This document shows, in pieces, positions 45,299-54,760 of a stretch of 64,000 nt of DNA. The stretch is from contig NZ_QJKI01000004.1 of NCBI RefSeq assembly GCF_003201855.1, positions 147,738 through 211,737 of the forward strand, written 5' to 3'. The position numbers and the translations under genes were made by a program. The notes under the pieces are model-generated. The model made no database searches and was not told the origin of the DNA. It worked only from the letters and a program-made list of their open reading frames with translations. This stretch comes from Rivihabitans pingtungensis (GTDB lineage: Bacteria; Pseudomonadota; Gammaproteobacteria; Burkholderiales; Aquaspirillaceae). Each line of letters starts with the position of its first letter. Within the stretch, counting starts at the first letter, position 1.

Positions 45299-46528
45299 TT
45301 ATGCCGTACCATGGCGGCGGCGATAACCCTCCAGAAAACGCGCCACGCGGCCAATGGCCTCGCGCAGGTCATCTTCGTGCGGCAGGAACACCAGACGGAA
45401 ATGGTCCGGGTGCGGCCAGTTAAAGCCTGTGCCCTGCACCAGCAGGACTTTTTCTTCCTGCAACAGTTCGCTGATGAATTCTTGATCGTCGGTAATCGGG
45501 TATACCGCCGGGTCCAGGCGCGGGAACATATACAGCGTGGCCTTGGGCTTGACGCAGCTGACCCCCGGAATGGCACTGATCAGCTCATGCGCCAGGTCGC
45601 GCTGGCGGCGCATGCGCCCGCCTTCGGCCACCAGGTCGTCGATGCTTTGATAGCCGCCCAGCGCGGTCTGGATGGCCCATTGGCCAGGCACATTGGCGCA
45701 CAGGCGCATCGAGGCCAGCATGTTCAGGCCTTCGATGTAATCGGTGGCGCGGCGCTTGTCGCCAGACACCACCAACCAGCCAGCGCGGTAGCCGCAGGAG
45801 CGGTAGTTTTTCGACAGGCCGTTGAAGGTCAGCGTCAGCACGTCTTCCGACAGCGAAGCAATCGAGGTGTGCACGGCGTCGTCGTACAGCACCTTGTCGT
45901 ACACCTCGTCGGCACAGACAATCAGCCCGTGTTCGCGCGCCATGGCGACAATCGCCTGCAGCGTGGCGTCCGGATACAGCGCGCCGGTCGGGTTGTTCGG
46001 GTTGATGATGACGATGGCCTTGGTGTTGGGGGTGATCTTGGCGCGCATATCGTCCAGATCAGGCAGCCAGTCGTTGGCCTCGTCACACAGGTAATGAATC
46101 GGCGTGCCGCCGGACAGGCTGACGGCTGCGGTCCACAGCGGATAATCCGGCGCTGGCACCAGCACTTCGTCGCCGGCGTCCAACAGGGCGTTCATCGCCA
46201 TCACAATCAGCTCGGACACGCCATTGCCGACATAGATGTCTTCCAGCGTCACACCCTTGATCTTTTTTTCCTGGGTGTAATGCATGATCGCCTTACGGGC
46301 GGCGAAAATGCCCTTGGAATCAGAATACCCGGCCGAATTGGGCAGGTTGCGGATCATGTCCTGCTGGATTTCTTCCGGGGCGTCAAAACCGAACGCCGCC
46401 AGATTGCCGATATTCAGCTTGATGATTTTCTGGCCGTCTTCTTCCATTTGCTTGGCGCGAGCCAGCACCGGGCCACGAATGTCGTAGCAGACGTTGTCGA
46501 GCTTTTTCGATTTGCGAATAGGTTGCAT
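45299..46528 (-). CDS. alaA: Alanine aminotransferase-type PLP enzyme
   Basis: The 409-residue class-I aminotransferase resembles AlaA (YfbQ), which makes alanine from pyruvate and glutamate. PLP-binding segments include VIINPNNPTGALY, ADEVYDKVLYD and the Schiff-base region TFNGLSKNYRSCGYRAGW. The start at 46528 (MQPIRKSKKLDNVCYDIRG) matches the family; a longer frame adds 44 Arg/Pro-rich residues. It lies 79 bp before hom, and could be co-transcribed with it. Confidence 0.92.
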   Translation of the reverse strand: MQPIRKSKKLDNVCYDIRGPVLARAKQMEEDGQKIIKLNIGNLAAFGFDAPEEIQQDMIRNLPNSAGYSDSKGIFAARKAIMHYTQEKKIKGVTLEDIYVGNGVSELIVMAMNALLDAGDEVLVPAPDYPLWTAAVSLSGGTPIHYLCDEANDWLPDLDDMRAKITPNTKAIVIINPNNPTGALYPDATLQAIVAMAREHGLIVCADEVYDKVLYDDAVHTSIASLSEDVLTLTFNGLSKNYRSCGYRAGWLVVSGDKRRATDYIEGLNMLASMRLCANVPGQWAIQTALGGYQSIDDLVAEGGRMRRQRDLAHELISAIPGVSCVKPKATLYMFPRLDPAVYPITDDQEFISELLQEEKVLLVQGTGFNWPHPDHFRLVFLPHEDDLREAIGRVARFLEGYRRRHGTA

Positions 46529-46815
46529 AGGGGTGAAATCCGGCTTGGGTTCTGGCAACACACGCGCCCGCGGGCTACGCTGGCCGCGCGGGGCTTTGGC
46601 TGCATTGGCGCGGCGGGCAGTCACGATCACGCTCCTGAGTGGTGCGCGCGGCCGGCGCATTCTGCGAGCGGCGGCTTACGCGCGAGTCAAAGTGGAACTT
46701 ATAATCCTACCGCAAAAGCGTTGTGCAACGCACGAATCCGCGCACCATTCTGTCACATTGCGCCAGACGCGCGCCGGGACAGTGCGCACATCGGCCACTC
46801 AAGGACTCTGAACGC

Positions 46816-47178
46816 ATGAAACTGCACCTGCACACCAGCCCGCTGAACCTGGTCACCCAGTATGGCGATGGCTATCTGGACGTGAACCAGACCCGCTACA
46901 CCGAAAATGTGTTGATCACCCCCGAACACGTGGCCCCCTGGGGCCGCGCCGGCTTTGACGGCCTGAGCGCCGAGGATTTTGCCGCCCTGCTGGAATACAC
47001 CCCGGAAGTGGTGGTGTTTGGCGCCGGCGCGCGGCTGCGTTTTCCGCATCCCCGGCTGACCGCCGCGCTGACCAATGCCGGCATCGGCGTGGAAGTCATG
47101 GACACCGGCGCCGCCTGCCGCACTTATAACGTGCTGCTCAGCGAAGACCGCCGCGTGCTGGCCGCCATCCTGCTGTAA
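46816..47178 (+). CDS. Mth938-like (DUF498) domain protein
   Basis: The 120-residue protein matches the Mth938/NDUFAF3-like fold: TRYTENVLITPEHVAPW, then EVVVFGAGARLRFPHPRL and VEVMDTGAACRTYNVLLSEDRRVLAAIL. The eukaryotic relative assists complex I assembly, but the bacterial role is not established. It is transcribed divergently from alaA. Its TAA stop is the first codon of repeat copy F. Confidence 0.87.
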   Translation: MKLHLHTSPLNLVTQYGDGYLDVNQTRYTENVLITPEHVAPWGRAGFDGLSAEDFAALLEYTPEVVVFGAGARLRFPHPRLTAALTNAGIGVEVMDTGAACRTYNVLLSEDRRVLAAILL

Positions 47179-47261
47179 GCGCCGCCCACACACTCCCTGG
47201 CGTTGTAACCCGCGCGTGCCTGGCCAGGTCCGCTGTGCTGAGTTTGGTGAGCGACGCTCAC
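47176..47261 (+). repeat. Intergenic inverted-repeat element, copy F
   Basis: Begins TAAGCGCCGCCCACACACTC at the stop codon, has CCTGGCGTTGTAACCCGCGC, then jumps to CTGGCCAGGTCCGCTGTGCT and ends TTTGGTGAGCGACGCTCACA. The middle third is deleted. A separate hairpin, CCGTGCGC/GCGCACGG, follows at about 47270-47292. Confidence 0.8.
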
Positions 47262-47304
47262 ATGGTAAGCCGTGCGCTTGAGGGCGCACGGTGGATCAGG
47301 CGTG

Positions 47305-48945
47305 TTATTGGTATTCCGGTGCTTTGTTGAAATACGTCACCGCCTGGCGCAGCGCCTGGCGGCTGGCTTCGTTCAGATTTTCAAACTGAATGCCATACAG
47401 TGTGTGCTCACCATCCTTGCGCAACCACATTACCCGGCCGCTCAGGCTGATGGGCTGCTGGTTGCGGAATTCTTCCAGGCTGCTGCGCGGCATGTACAGC
47501 TTCAGGCCCAGCAGCGCTTGCGAGGGTAAAATCTGATCCTGCCCGAGGCTCAGGCGCAGGCCGGACAAACTGATGTCCAGCGAGATGCCCTCAAAGGCGC
47601 GCTCTTCGTGCACCACATGCACGCGCAGGCTGTTTTCCGCACGCGGGAAGCGGCGTTTTTCTTCTGTGGTGCGGCTGGTTTGCAGTTCCCGGCGGAAGTT
47701 AAAGCCGCCCATGGTCTGGTTGAGCCGCTCGCTCACCTCAAAAATCGTCTCGCCGATGGCGGCGGTAGCGGTGACTTTCGAGCCGCTTTCGTGCAGGGTG
47801 GCGAACAGTGCTTCCAGCGTGTGCTGCAAGCGGCCCAGTTCAGCCACCTGGGTCTGGCTGCCCTCGCCGATGGCGCGGCTGCCTTCGGCCGCCACGCTGA
47901 TTTCCTGCACCATGCCTTCGATCACTTCCACCGTCCGGTTGGCCACCTGACGTCCATCCGCCACCTGCTCCACCACGTTCTGCATTGAGCCGGTGACTTC
48001 GCGCACGCGCACCCCCAGGCCCTGGATGATGTTGGCCACTTCCTGCGCCGAGGCGCTGGAGCGCTCGGCCAGCTTGCGCACTTCGTCGGCCACCACGGCA
48101 AAACCCCGGCCCAGTTCGCCGGCGCGGGCCGCTTCGATGGCGGCATTCAGCGCCAGGAGATTGGTCTGGCCGGCGATGTCGTGAATGGTGTCGATGATGG
48201 CGTGAATCCGTGCCGATTCGGCTTCCAGCTCGCCAATGCTGGTGGAGGCTGCCGCCACGCCAGTGGCAGTTTCATCCATCATCTGGATATTGCGCCGCAC
48301 ACTGTCGATGCCTTCCAGTCCACGGTTTTCCAGCAGGGTGGATTGCTCGATGGCCGCTTGCGCGCGCTGTTCCACCTGATGGGCAATATCGCTCAGGCTG
48401 CGCGTCACCTGGTGAACTTCCACCGAGCGGCTTTCTTCCTTGCGGCTGACTTCGGCGATTTCGCGGGCAATGGTGGTCACCTGAAACGCCGACTGATGCA
48501 TCTGCTTGCCGCTGTTTTCGATCTCGCGCAGGATGTCGGCAAAGCGGCGGCGCATCAGATTAAAGCTGGCCTGCAATTCACCCAACTCGTCACGGGCGGT
48601 TTCTTGCAGCCGGTGCACCAGATCGCCGCGCGACATGGCCTGCATGGCATCGCGCAGCTCTTGAATCGGGCGCACCAACTGGCGGGCGACAAAGCCGATC
48701 ACCATGAACTGCACCATGAATTCCAGCCCGGATTCCCAGAAAGAATTAAAGATATAGGTGCTGCGGTTGTCCATCATCTGCGCCAGCACCGCCGCCGGCA
48801 CCTGGTCGGCGCGGGCGATTTCGATCATCTTGCTCAGTTCGTGGGTGGCCAGCAGGCGATTGAAGATGGTGGTGATCATGGTCACCACAAAAAAACCCAG
48901 CTGCAGCTTCCAGCGGATGCTCATGCGCAGGAACCAGGAAAACAT
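47305..48945 (-). CDS. Methyl-accepting chemotaxis protein fused to a PilZ domain
   Basis: The 546-residue protein has two membrane helices (about residues 14-33 and 72-92) around a short periplasmic loop of about 38 residues. A HAMP domain follows ([22 protein letters not shown]), then the chemoreceptor signalling tip [37 protein letters not shown], and a C-terminal PilZ domain. Both c-di-GMP contacts are present, RRFPR (RxxxR) and DISLSG (DxSxxG). It should therefore link c-di-GMP level to chemotaxis signalling. The ATG at 48945 follows a GGAGC site; a start at 48957 adds four residues. Confidence 0.92.
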   Translation of the reverse strand: MFSWFLRMSIRWKLQLGFFVVTMITTIFNRLLATHELSKMIEIARADQVPAAVLAQMMDNRSTYIFNSFWESGLEFMVQFMVIGFVARQLVRPIQELRDAMQAMSRGDLVHRLQETARDELGELQASFNLMRRRFADILREIENSGKQMHQSAFQVTTIAREIAEVSRKEESRSVEVHQVTRSLSDIAHQVEQRAQAAIEQSTLLENRGLEGIDSVRRNIQMMDETATGVAAASTSIGELEAESARIHAIIDTIHDIAGQTNLLALNAAIEAARAGELGRGFAVVADEVRKLAERSSASAQEVANIIQGLGVRVREVTGSMQNVVEQVADGRQVANRTVEVIEGMVQEISVAAEGSRAIGEGSQTQVAELGRLQHTLEALFATLHESGSKVTATAAIGETIFEVSERLNQTMGGFNFRRELQTSRTTEEKRRFPRAENSLRVHVVHEERAFEGISLDISLSGLRLSLGQDQILPSQALLGLKLYMPRSSLEEFRNQQPISLSGRVMWLRKDGEHTLYGIQFENLNEASRQALRQAVTYFNKAPEYQ

Positions 48946-49081
48946 ACGGCGCTCCATTAAAACGAATGACGTATCTTACCCTGAGGCTGCCCGCACTGCC
49001 GCATGCGGCAAGCGCATCAGTTGACATAACCCCGCCATCGGCTGAGCTATACTTGATGTTTTGCTGCCTGTTTGCCGAATC

Positions 49082-49504
49082 ATGATCCCCATCACCCGCA
49101 GCCTGGCGCTGGCCGACGACGAAATCGAAGCCGCCTTTACCCGCGCCCAGGGGCCGGGCGGTCAGCATGTCAACACCACCGACAGCGCAGTGCAGCTGCG
49201 CTTTGACGTGCGGCGCTCGCCCAGTCTGCCCGAGCCGGTCAAGGCGCGCTTGTGCGCGCTGGCTGGCCGGCGCATGACGCAGGATGGTGTGTTGCTGATC
49301 CAGTCCCAGGCACAGCGCAGTCAGGCGCTGAACCGCGCCGACGCGCTGGCCAAGCTGGTGGCGCTGATTCAGGCCGCCTGCCAGGCGCCGCGCCCACGCA
49401 AGGCCACCCGCCCCACCCGCGCCTCGCAAACCCGCCGGCTGGACGGCAAGGCCAAACGCGGCGCAGTCAAGCAGCTGCGCCAGCGCAAACCCGGCCATGA
49501 ATGA
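49082..49504 (+). CDS. arfB: Alternative ribosome-rescue factor ArfB
   Basis: ArfB (YaeJ) hydrolyses peptidyl-tRNA on stalled ribosomes. The 140-residue protein has the GGQ motif at residues 26-28, as in the E. coli protein, within RAQGPGGQHVNTTDSAVQLRFD. It ends in a basic, disordered tail (RASQTRRLDGKAKRGAVKQLRQRK) that would enter the empty mRNA channel. Divergent from the chemoreceptor gene. The single-domain size excludes RF1/RF2. Confidence 0.95.
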   Translation: MIPITRSLALADDEIEAAFTRAQGPGGQHVNTTDSAVQLRFDVRRSPSLPEPVKARLCALAGRRMTQDGVLLIQSQAQRSQALNRADALAKLVALIQAACQAPRPRKATRPTRASQTRRLDGKAKRGAVKQLRQRKPGHE

Positions 49505-49544
49505 AAAATAGCGCGTGACCGGGTGTAATTGAACCAGATTTCAC

Positions 49545-49573
49545 TTGCATTACCGGCAGTTTTCACCGATACT
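49545..49573 (+). promoter_or_regulatory. Promoter of the DEAD-box helicase gene
   Basis: TTGCAT (49545) and GATACT (49568) with a 17-base spacer. The start of transcription near 49580 would give a 5' leader of about 205 bases. No gene is visible in the 282 bp between arfB and the helicase. Confidence 0.6.
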
Positions 49574-49786
49574 GCGTGATTGCCGCTCGGCCTTGCCTTC
49601 GAACCCTGTTTCGGAAGGCGCATCGTCTCTACCGACCCTCTTGTCGATCCGTCTGTGTGATCGACCTTCTTACGGTTGGCATTCGATGATTCATGACATG
49701 CCGCCGCCGTCTTGCCGCCCCGTGCCCTGACGCCTGCCCTTGCCGCCGAGCTCTATTGACTTGCTTCACACACAAAGGATATTCCC

Positions 49787-51577
49787 TTGTCGCAATCCGC
49801 TTTCGAGGCGCTCGGCCTCGACGCTCGCATTGTTTCTACGCTGACCCAAAACCAACTGACCACGCCGACCCCGGTGCAGGAGCAAACCATTCCGCTGCTG
49901 CTGCAAGGTCGCGACCTGATTGGCTCAGCGCAAACCGGCACCGGCAAGACCGCTGCCTTCCTGCTGCCGGCGCTGCATCGCCTGGCGCAAACCCCGGGTG
50001 AAAAGGGCCGTGGCGCCCGCGTGCTGGTGCTGACCCCCACCCGCGAACTGGCGCAGCAAGTGGCGCGCGCGGCAGAAACCTTCTCCAAGGGCCTGCAACG
50101 CATGAAAACCGTGTGTGTGGTGGGCGGCGTGTCCTACCGCATCCAGAACGACCTGCTGGCCAAGCCGCACGAAATCCTGGTGGCCACCCCGGGCCGTCTG
50201 ATCGACCACGTCAATGCTCGCCGCATCGACTTCTCGCGCCTGGAAATGCTGGTGCTGGACGAAGCCGACCGCATGCTGGACATGGGTTTCTCTGACGACG
50301 TGCTGGCCATCGCCAACCAGTTGCCGAAAGAACGCCAGACCGCGTTCTTCACCGCCACCATGACCCACAATGTGCGCACCTTCGCCAGCCAGCTGCTGAA
50401 CGATCCGGCCACCGTGGAAGTGGCGCCGCAAACCGCCCGCCACGAACAGATCGACCAGATGCTGTGCTATGTGGACGATCTGGGCCACAAAAAACGCCTG
50501 CTCAAGCACTTCCTGGCGCAAGAAGGCATCAAGCAAGCCATTATCTTCACCGCCACCAAGCGTGACACCGAAGAGCTGGCCGACGAACTGTGCGTGGAAG
50601 GCCTGCGCGCCGCCGCCCTGCATGGCGACATGCCGCAGCGCGAGCGCACCCGCACGCTGACCCAGCTGCGCCGTGGCGAGTTCGATCTGTTGGTTGCCAC
50701 CGACGTGGCCGCCCGCGGCATCGACGTGGCCGGCATCAGCCATGTGTTCAACTTCGACCTGCCGCGCTTTGCCGAAGACTACGTGCACCGCATTGGCCGC
50801 ACCGGCCGCGCTGGCGCCACCGGCACTGCCATTGCCCTGGTGGGCCGTGACGACGTGATGCCGCTGCGCCGCATCGAGCGCTTCACCAGCCACAAGATTC
50901 GCGTGCACGAAGTGGAAGGCATGGAAAGCCGCTTCCGTCCGCAAGACCGCAAGCCGGGCGCCGGCGGTGGTCGTCCGCATGGCGGCAAGCGCCCGAATGG
51001 CGGCGGCGGCTGGGGCGGCAAGAAATCGTTCGGCGACCGCGACCATCAACCGCGCGAGCATCGCGGCGACCGTTCGTTCAATGACCGTGGCGGCGACCGT
51101 CAGTTTGGCGACCGCGGCGGCATGGGCGCTAACGCCCGCAGCGAAGGCGCCGCCGGTGAGCACGTGGCCAACCGTGGCCACTTTGGCGAACGTCAGCCGC
51201 GTCACGAAGGCCGCGACAACCGCGACGGCCGTCCGTTCGTGCAGCGCGACCGCCAGCCGTTTGCCGGCCGTCAGGACCGCGCGCCGCGTCCGCAAGGCGA
51301 AGGCCAGCAAGCCCGCGAGCCGCGCGCCCGTTCGCCGTACGACGAGCGTCAGCCGTCCGACAACTCCAACTACAACCCGTTCCCGAACGCCGGCCGTCGT
51401 GATGGCCGCAGCTTTGCTGGCGGCGACCGTCGTCAAGCCTCGGCAAGCGCCGGCCAAGGCCAGGCTCACGCCGGCAAGAGCCACGGCCATGGCGGCAGCC
51501 AGGAGCGTCGTCCGCGTGAAGGCGGCTTTGCCGCCGGCGCTGGCCGCCGCGACCGCTACCCGAGCTTTCGCGACTGA
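49787..51577 (+). CDS. DEAD-box RNA helicase, RhlE type, with long RG-rich tail
   Basis: The 596-residue protein has all helicase motifs: Q motif (TPVQEQTIP), AQTGTGKT, PTRELAQQ, DEAD (LDEADRMLDMGF), a TAT motif (FFTATM; usual SAT), and HRIGRTGRAG. The core ends near residue 385; the last 210 residues are low-complexity Gly, Arg, Asp, Gln and Asn (GDR, GGR, RPQ repeats), probably an RNA-binding disordered tail. The start codon is TTG at 49787, 8 bp after an AAAGGA site; no better ATG is near. A role in ribosome assembly or cold adaptation is family inference. Confidence 0.94.
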   Translation: MSQSAFEALGLDARIVSTLTQNQLTTPTPVQEQTIPLLLQGRDLIGSAQTGTGKTAAFLLPALHRLAQTPGEKGRGARVLVLTPTRELAQQVARAAETFSKGLQRMKTVCVVGGVSYRIQNDLLAKPHEILVATPGRLIDHVNARRIDFSRLEMLVLDEADRMLDMGFSDDVLAIANQLPKERQTAFFTATMTHNVRTFASQLLNDPATVEVAPQTARHEQIDQMLCYVDDLGHKKRLLKHFLAQEGIKQAIIFTATKRDTEELADELCVEGLRAAALHGDMPQRERTRTLTQLRRGEFDLLVATDVAARGIDVAGISHVFNFDLPRFAEDYVHRIGRTGRAGATGTAIALVGRDDVMPLRRIERFTSHKIRVHEVEGMESRFRPQDRKPGAGGGRPHGGKRPNGGGGWGGKKSFGDRDHQPREHRGDRSFNDRGGDRQFGDRGGMGANARSEGAAGEHVANRGHFGERQPRHEGRDNRDGRPFVQRDRQPFAGRQDRAPRPQGEGQQAREPRARSPYDERQPSDNSNYNPFPNAGRRDGRSFAGGDRRQASASAGQGQAHAGKSHGHGGSQERRPREGGFAAGAGRRDRYPSFRD

Positions 51578-51599
51578 TCGTCGTTAAGCCGTGAGCGCC

Positions 51600-51637
51600 A
51601 AACCGGCGCGCGCCTTCGGGTGCGCGCCGGTTTTTTT
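51600..51637 (+). terminator. Terminator of the DEAD-box helicase gene
   Basis: AACCGGCGCGC pairs with GCGCGCCGGTT, loop GCCTTCGGGT, followed by seven T residues. Confidence 0.93.
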
Positions 51638-51746
51638 ATGCGCCACTTGCGCAACTTCCGTCAGCCAGACACTGCACAAATCGGCATATCCATGCTAACG
51701 TCTTGGGTTATTCTGTTGCCCACTTACCCTCGTCCCGGAAACCGCC

Positions 51747-52559
51747 ATGCTGGAACGCGAATACCTGAATATCTGTCTGGCCGAGCCGTCCTCGCTGCAG
51801 GCCAACATCATTGTCTCCATGCTGAACAAACTGGGCATCGACAATGTCCAGGTCACTGAAAGCGGCCAGGCCACGCTGGACTTGCTGTCCAGCCCGATGC
51901 CGCCGGATGTGGTGATCAGCGCGCTCTACCTGCCGGACATGACCGGCACCGATCTGGTCTATCGCATGCGCGACGACGCCCGCATGCGCGAAACCCCGTT
52001 TTTATTGGTGTCCAGCGAAACCAAGCGCTCCTACCTCGACCCCATCCGTCAGGCCGGCACCCTGGCCATCCTGCCCAAGCCGTTTAATAGCGAGCAGCTG
52101 TCGCACGCGCTGAACAACACCGTCGAGTTTCTCAACGCCCACGAAAACCGCATGGACTCCAGCGTGCTGGACGTGGCCGAACTCAGCGTGCTGCTGGTGG
52201 ACGACAGCCTGACCGCGCGCAACCACATTCGCGGCGTGCTGCAACGCATCGGCTTTGAGCGCATCAGCGAAGCCATCAACGGCCAGGAAGCCGTGCCGCT
52301 GTTGGACACCACGCTGTTCGACCTGGTGGTGACCGACTACAACATGCCGGAAATGGACGGCAAGCAACTGGTGGAATACGTCCGCCAGCACAGCATGCAA
52401 CCTTCAGTGCCTATCCTGATGGTGTCCTCCGAGCACGACGAAGGCCGGCTGGCCGCCATCGAACAGGCCGGCGTGTCGGCCATCTGCGACAAACCCTTTG
52501 AAGTCGAGCTGATCCGCAAACTGCTGCGCAACTTTTTTGTTGAGCCCAGCCCCTGCTGA
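51747..52559 (+). CDS. Double receiver-domain protein (first receiver degenerate)
   Basis: The 270-residue protein consists of two CheY-like receivers and nothing else. In the second, VLLVDDS, the phospho-acceptor Asp197 (VVTDYNMPEMDG), the Ser of MVSSE and the Lys of CDKPF are all present. In the first, the acidic pair is replaced by CLAEPSS and the Asp position holds Ala59 (VVISALYLPDMTG), although SS and the LPKPF lysine remain. The first domain thus probably cannot be phosphorylated. No kinase or output gene is adjacent, so the partner is unknown. Confidence 0.9.
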   Translation: MLEREYLNICLAEPSSLQANIIVSMLNKLGIDNVQVTESGQATLDLLSSPMPPDVVISALYLPDMTGTDLVYRMRDDARMRETPFLLVSSETKRSYLDPIRQAGTLAILPKPFNSEQLSHALNNTVEFLNAHENRMDSSVLDVAELSVLLVDDSLTARNHIRGVLQRIGFERISEAINGQEAVPLLDTTLFDLVVTDYNMPEMDGKQLVEYVRQHSMQPSVPILMVSSEHDEGRLAAIEQAGVSAICDKPFEVELIRKLLRNFFVEPSPC

Positions 52560-52667
52560 TTGACCCGATATTGCCCTGGATTGTCTGGACCTGATTGTCT
52601 GGATTTGGATGATCTGATTGCGGCGCGCCCGGTGACGGGCGCGCCGCGCCATTGTGAGCCAAACCCC

Positions 52668-53555
52668 ATGAGCCACCCCCTGCGCATCGCCTTTGCCGGC
52701 ATTGGCCTGATGGGCCTGCCGATGTGCCGCCGCCTGCTGGCCGCCGGCCACCCGCTGACCGTCTGGAACCGCAACCCCGCCAAAACCGCCCCGCTGCAAG
52801 CCGCCGGCGCCCGCCACGCCGCCACCCTGGCCGAGCTGGCCGCCGACGCAGAGATTGTGTGTCTATGCCTGTCTGACACCGCCGCCGTCGAACAGGTGAT
52901 GTTCGCCGCTGACGGCCTGGCCGCTCATTTGGCAGCGGACACGCTGGTGGTGGATTTTTCCAGCATCGAGCCCGCCGCCACCCGAGCGTTCGCCCAGCGC
53001 CTGGCCGAGCAATGCGGCGCGCGCTGGGTGGACGCGCCGGTTTCCGGCGGCGTGGTCGGCGCCGAGCAAGGCCGGCTGGTGATCATGGCCGGCGGCGAGC
53101 CCGCCGACATCGAGCGCCTGCGCGCGCCGCTGGCGGCGCTCAGCCAGCGGCTGACCCATATGGGCCCGGTCGGCTGCGGCCAGGTGACCAAGGTGTGCAA
53201 TCAACTGATTGTCGCCGCCAACAGCCTGCTGATCGCCGAAGCCGTGGCGCTGGCCGAGCGCGGCGGCGTGGACGCCAGCCTGCTCGCCCCGGCCCTGGCC
53301 GGCGGATTTGCCGATTCGCTGCCCATGCAAATCCTCGCCCCACGCATGGCCGCCCGTCAGCACGAGCCGGTGCAATGGAAAGTGGCCACCCTGCTGAAAG
53401 ACCTGGACAATGCGGTGAAACTGGCGCGGGAAACCGACAGCGCCAGCCCGCTGGCCGCGCTGGCGGACCAACTGATGCGCCTGCACGCCACGCGCGGACA
53501 TGGCCAGGCGGATTTGAGCAGTGTGATTGGTTTGTTTGCGGGGCGGGATGCCTGA
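52668..53555 (+). CDS. Beta-hydroxyacid dehydrogenase, probable tartronate semialdehyde reductase
   Basis: The 295-residue NAD(P)-dependent enzyme has the Rossmann motif FAGIGLMGLPMCRRLL, the substrate motif DAPVSGGVVGAEQGRL, and the catalytic lysine in GQVTKVCNQLIVAAN. The family includes 3-hydroxyisobutyrate dehydrogenase, GarR and GlxR. The neighbouring hydroxypyruvate isomerase gene (hyi), 205 bp downstream, favours tartronate semialdehyde reductase (glyoxylate to glycerate route), but that rests on context. The ATG at 52668 is chosen because the Rossmann segment starts 8 residues later. Confidence 0.87.
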   Translation: MSHPLRIAFAGIGLMGLPMCRRLLAAGHPLTVWNRNPAKTAPLQAAGARHAATLAELAADAEIVCLCLSDTAAVEQVMFAADGLAAHLAADTLVVDFSSIEPAATRAFAQRLAEQCGARWVDAPVSGGVVGAEQGRLVIMAGGEPADIERLRAPLAALSQRLTHMGPVGCGQVTKVCNQLIVAANSLLIAEAVALAERGGVDASLLAPALAGGFADSLPMQILAPRMAARQHEPVQWKVATLLKDLDNAVKLARETDSASPLAALADQLMRLHATRGHGQADLSSVIGLFAGRDA

Positions 53556-53584
53556 GTGCCGGCGGATGTAGGAGAATTCTGATG

Positions 53585-53693
53585 TTAAGAGCCGCTAACA
53601 AAACTTAGCCCCGCGCGCCTGGCCAGGCGCACGACCACCGTAGATACGGCAAGGTCGGGCAACGACGCCAGGAGGGTTTTGTGAGCGATTCTT
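53585..53693 (-). repeat. Intergenic inverted-repeat element, copy G
   Basis: Reverse orientation, between the dehydrogenase gene and hyi. Reads TTAAGAGCCGCTAACAAAAC, CCTGGCCAGGCGCACGACC, TACGGCAAGGTCGGGCAACG, ACGCCAGGAGGGTTTTGTGAG and CGATTCTT. The centre differs from other copies (ACCGTAGATACGG). Confidence 0.9.
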
Positions 53694-53760
53694 GGCGCAG
53701 AATGGGGATAACAACGGCGCATGGTAAAATCCATCCCCCTTCCCGCCCGCCGAGCCCGCC

Positions 53761-54570
53761 ATGCCCCGCTTTGCCGCCAACCTCTCCATGCTGTTCACCG
53801 ACCTCCCCTGGCCCGAGCGCCCGGCTGCTGCCGCGCGCGCCGGTTTTGCCGGGGTGGAAATCCAGTTTCCGTATGAGGCCATCGCCGCCGACACCCTGGC
53901 CGCCGCTTGCGCCGAGGCTGGCGTGCGTTTATGCCTGATCAATGTGCCGGCGGGCGATTTGATGCAGGGCGGGCCGGGTTTGGCGGCGGTGCCGGGCCGC
54001 GAGGCGGCGTTTGCCCAGGCGGTGGACGCGTGCCTGGCCTATCTGGCGGCCTTGGGCGCGCAGGCGCCGGGGCGGGTGAATGTGCTGGCCGGGCGGCTGG
54101 CGGATGGGGTCAGCCGGGCGCAGGCGCTGGCCACCCTGTGCGCCAATCTGCGCGCGGCCTTGCCCCGGTTTCAGGCGCGGGGGGTGACGGTGGGGCTGGA
54201 GGCGATTAACCGCCACGATATGCCTGGTTTTCTGCTGAACACCGCAGACGATATCGCCGCTGTGCTGGCCGAGCTGGGACAGCCGGCCGGGCTGGATGCG
54301 CAGATTGATCTGTATCACATGGCGCGCGAAGGGGTGGACCTGCCGGCCTTATTGCGCCAGCCGCCCGTGCCGATTGGCCATGTGCAGTTTGCCGATGCGC
54401 CCGGCCGTGGCGCGCCGGGCACCGGCGCGCTGGATTGGCCCACGCTGTTTGCCCTGGTCGAGCAGCATTGCCCCGAGGTGTGGTGCGCGGCGGAATATCG
54501 CCAGGCCAGCGCCGATCAGGCGCAGCCGGCGCTGTGGCAGGGCTGGGCGGCGCAGGCACGCGGGCGCTGA
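53761..54570 (+). CDS. hyi: Hydroxypyruvate isomerase family protein
   Basis: The 269-residue TIM-barrel protein is a member of the Hyi/xylose isomerase-like group. It starts MPRFAANLSMLFTDLPWPERPAAAARAGFAGVEIQFPYE, with metal-binding positions in LEAINRHDMPGF, DLYHMAREG and GHVQFADAPGRGAPGTG. It interconverts hydroxypyruvate and tartronate semialdehyde. The preceding dehydrogenase gene could act on that product; together they would feed glyoxylate carbon to glycerate. No glyoxylate carboligase gene is in the window. Confidence 0.9.
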   Translation: MPRFAANLSMLFTDLPWPERPAAAARAGFAGVEIQFPYEAIAADTLAAACAEAGVRLCLINVPAGDLMQGGPGLAAVPGREAAFAQAVDACLAYLAALGAQAPGRVNVLAGRLADGVSRAQALATLCANLRAALPRFQARGVTVGLEAINRHDMPGFLLNTADDIAAVLAELGQPAGLDAQIDLYHMAREGVDLPALLRQPPVPIGHVQFADAPGRGAPGTGALDWPTLFALVEQHCPEVWCAAEYRQASADQAQPALWQGWAAQARGR

Positions 54571-54642
54571 GGCGGTTGGGCGGCTTAGCCGGACTGTCTT
54601 AGATGTAAGATAAATTTAGTCGCGCTAGGCGAATTGCGTGTG
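54571..54642. other. Spacer after hyi
   Basis: First part of a 387 bp stretch without a gene. The rest of it is repeat copy H, about 120 bases with no recognised feature, and the yebC terminator. Confidence 0.6.
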
Positions 54643-54760
54643 CTAAGAGTCGCTCACAAAACTCAGCGAAGCGGCCCTGGCTAGGCGTGTGACCGCAGAC
54701 AGTACACAAGTACGGCAAGGTCACACAACAACGCCAGGGGGTTTTGTGAGCGGCTCTAAG
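54643..54760 (-). repeat. Intergenic inverted-repeat element, copy H
   Basis: Reverse orientation. CTAAGAGTCGCTCACAAAAC, TCAGCGAAGCGGCCCTGGC, TGTGACCGCAGACAGTACAC, AAGTACGGCAAGGTC, AACGCCAGGGGGTTTTGTGAG and CGGCTCTAAG. Both outer arms are intact, and the inner CCTGGC and GCCAGG also pair. Confidence 0.9.

Noticed and set aside
52553..52625. GATTGTCTGGA-like short repeats after the double receiver gene
   Set aside because: Two or three imperfect copies only; no structure or conserved spacing.
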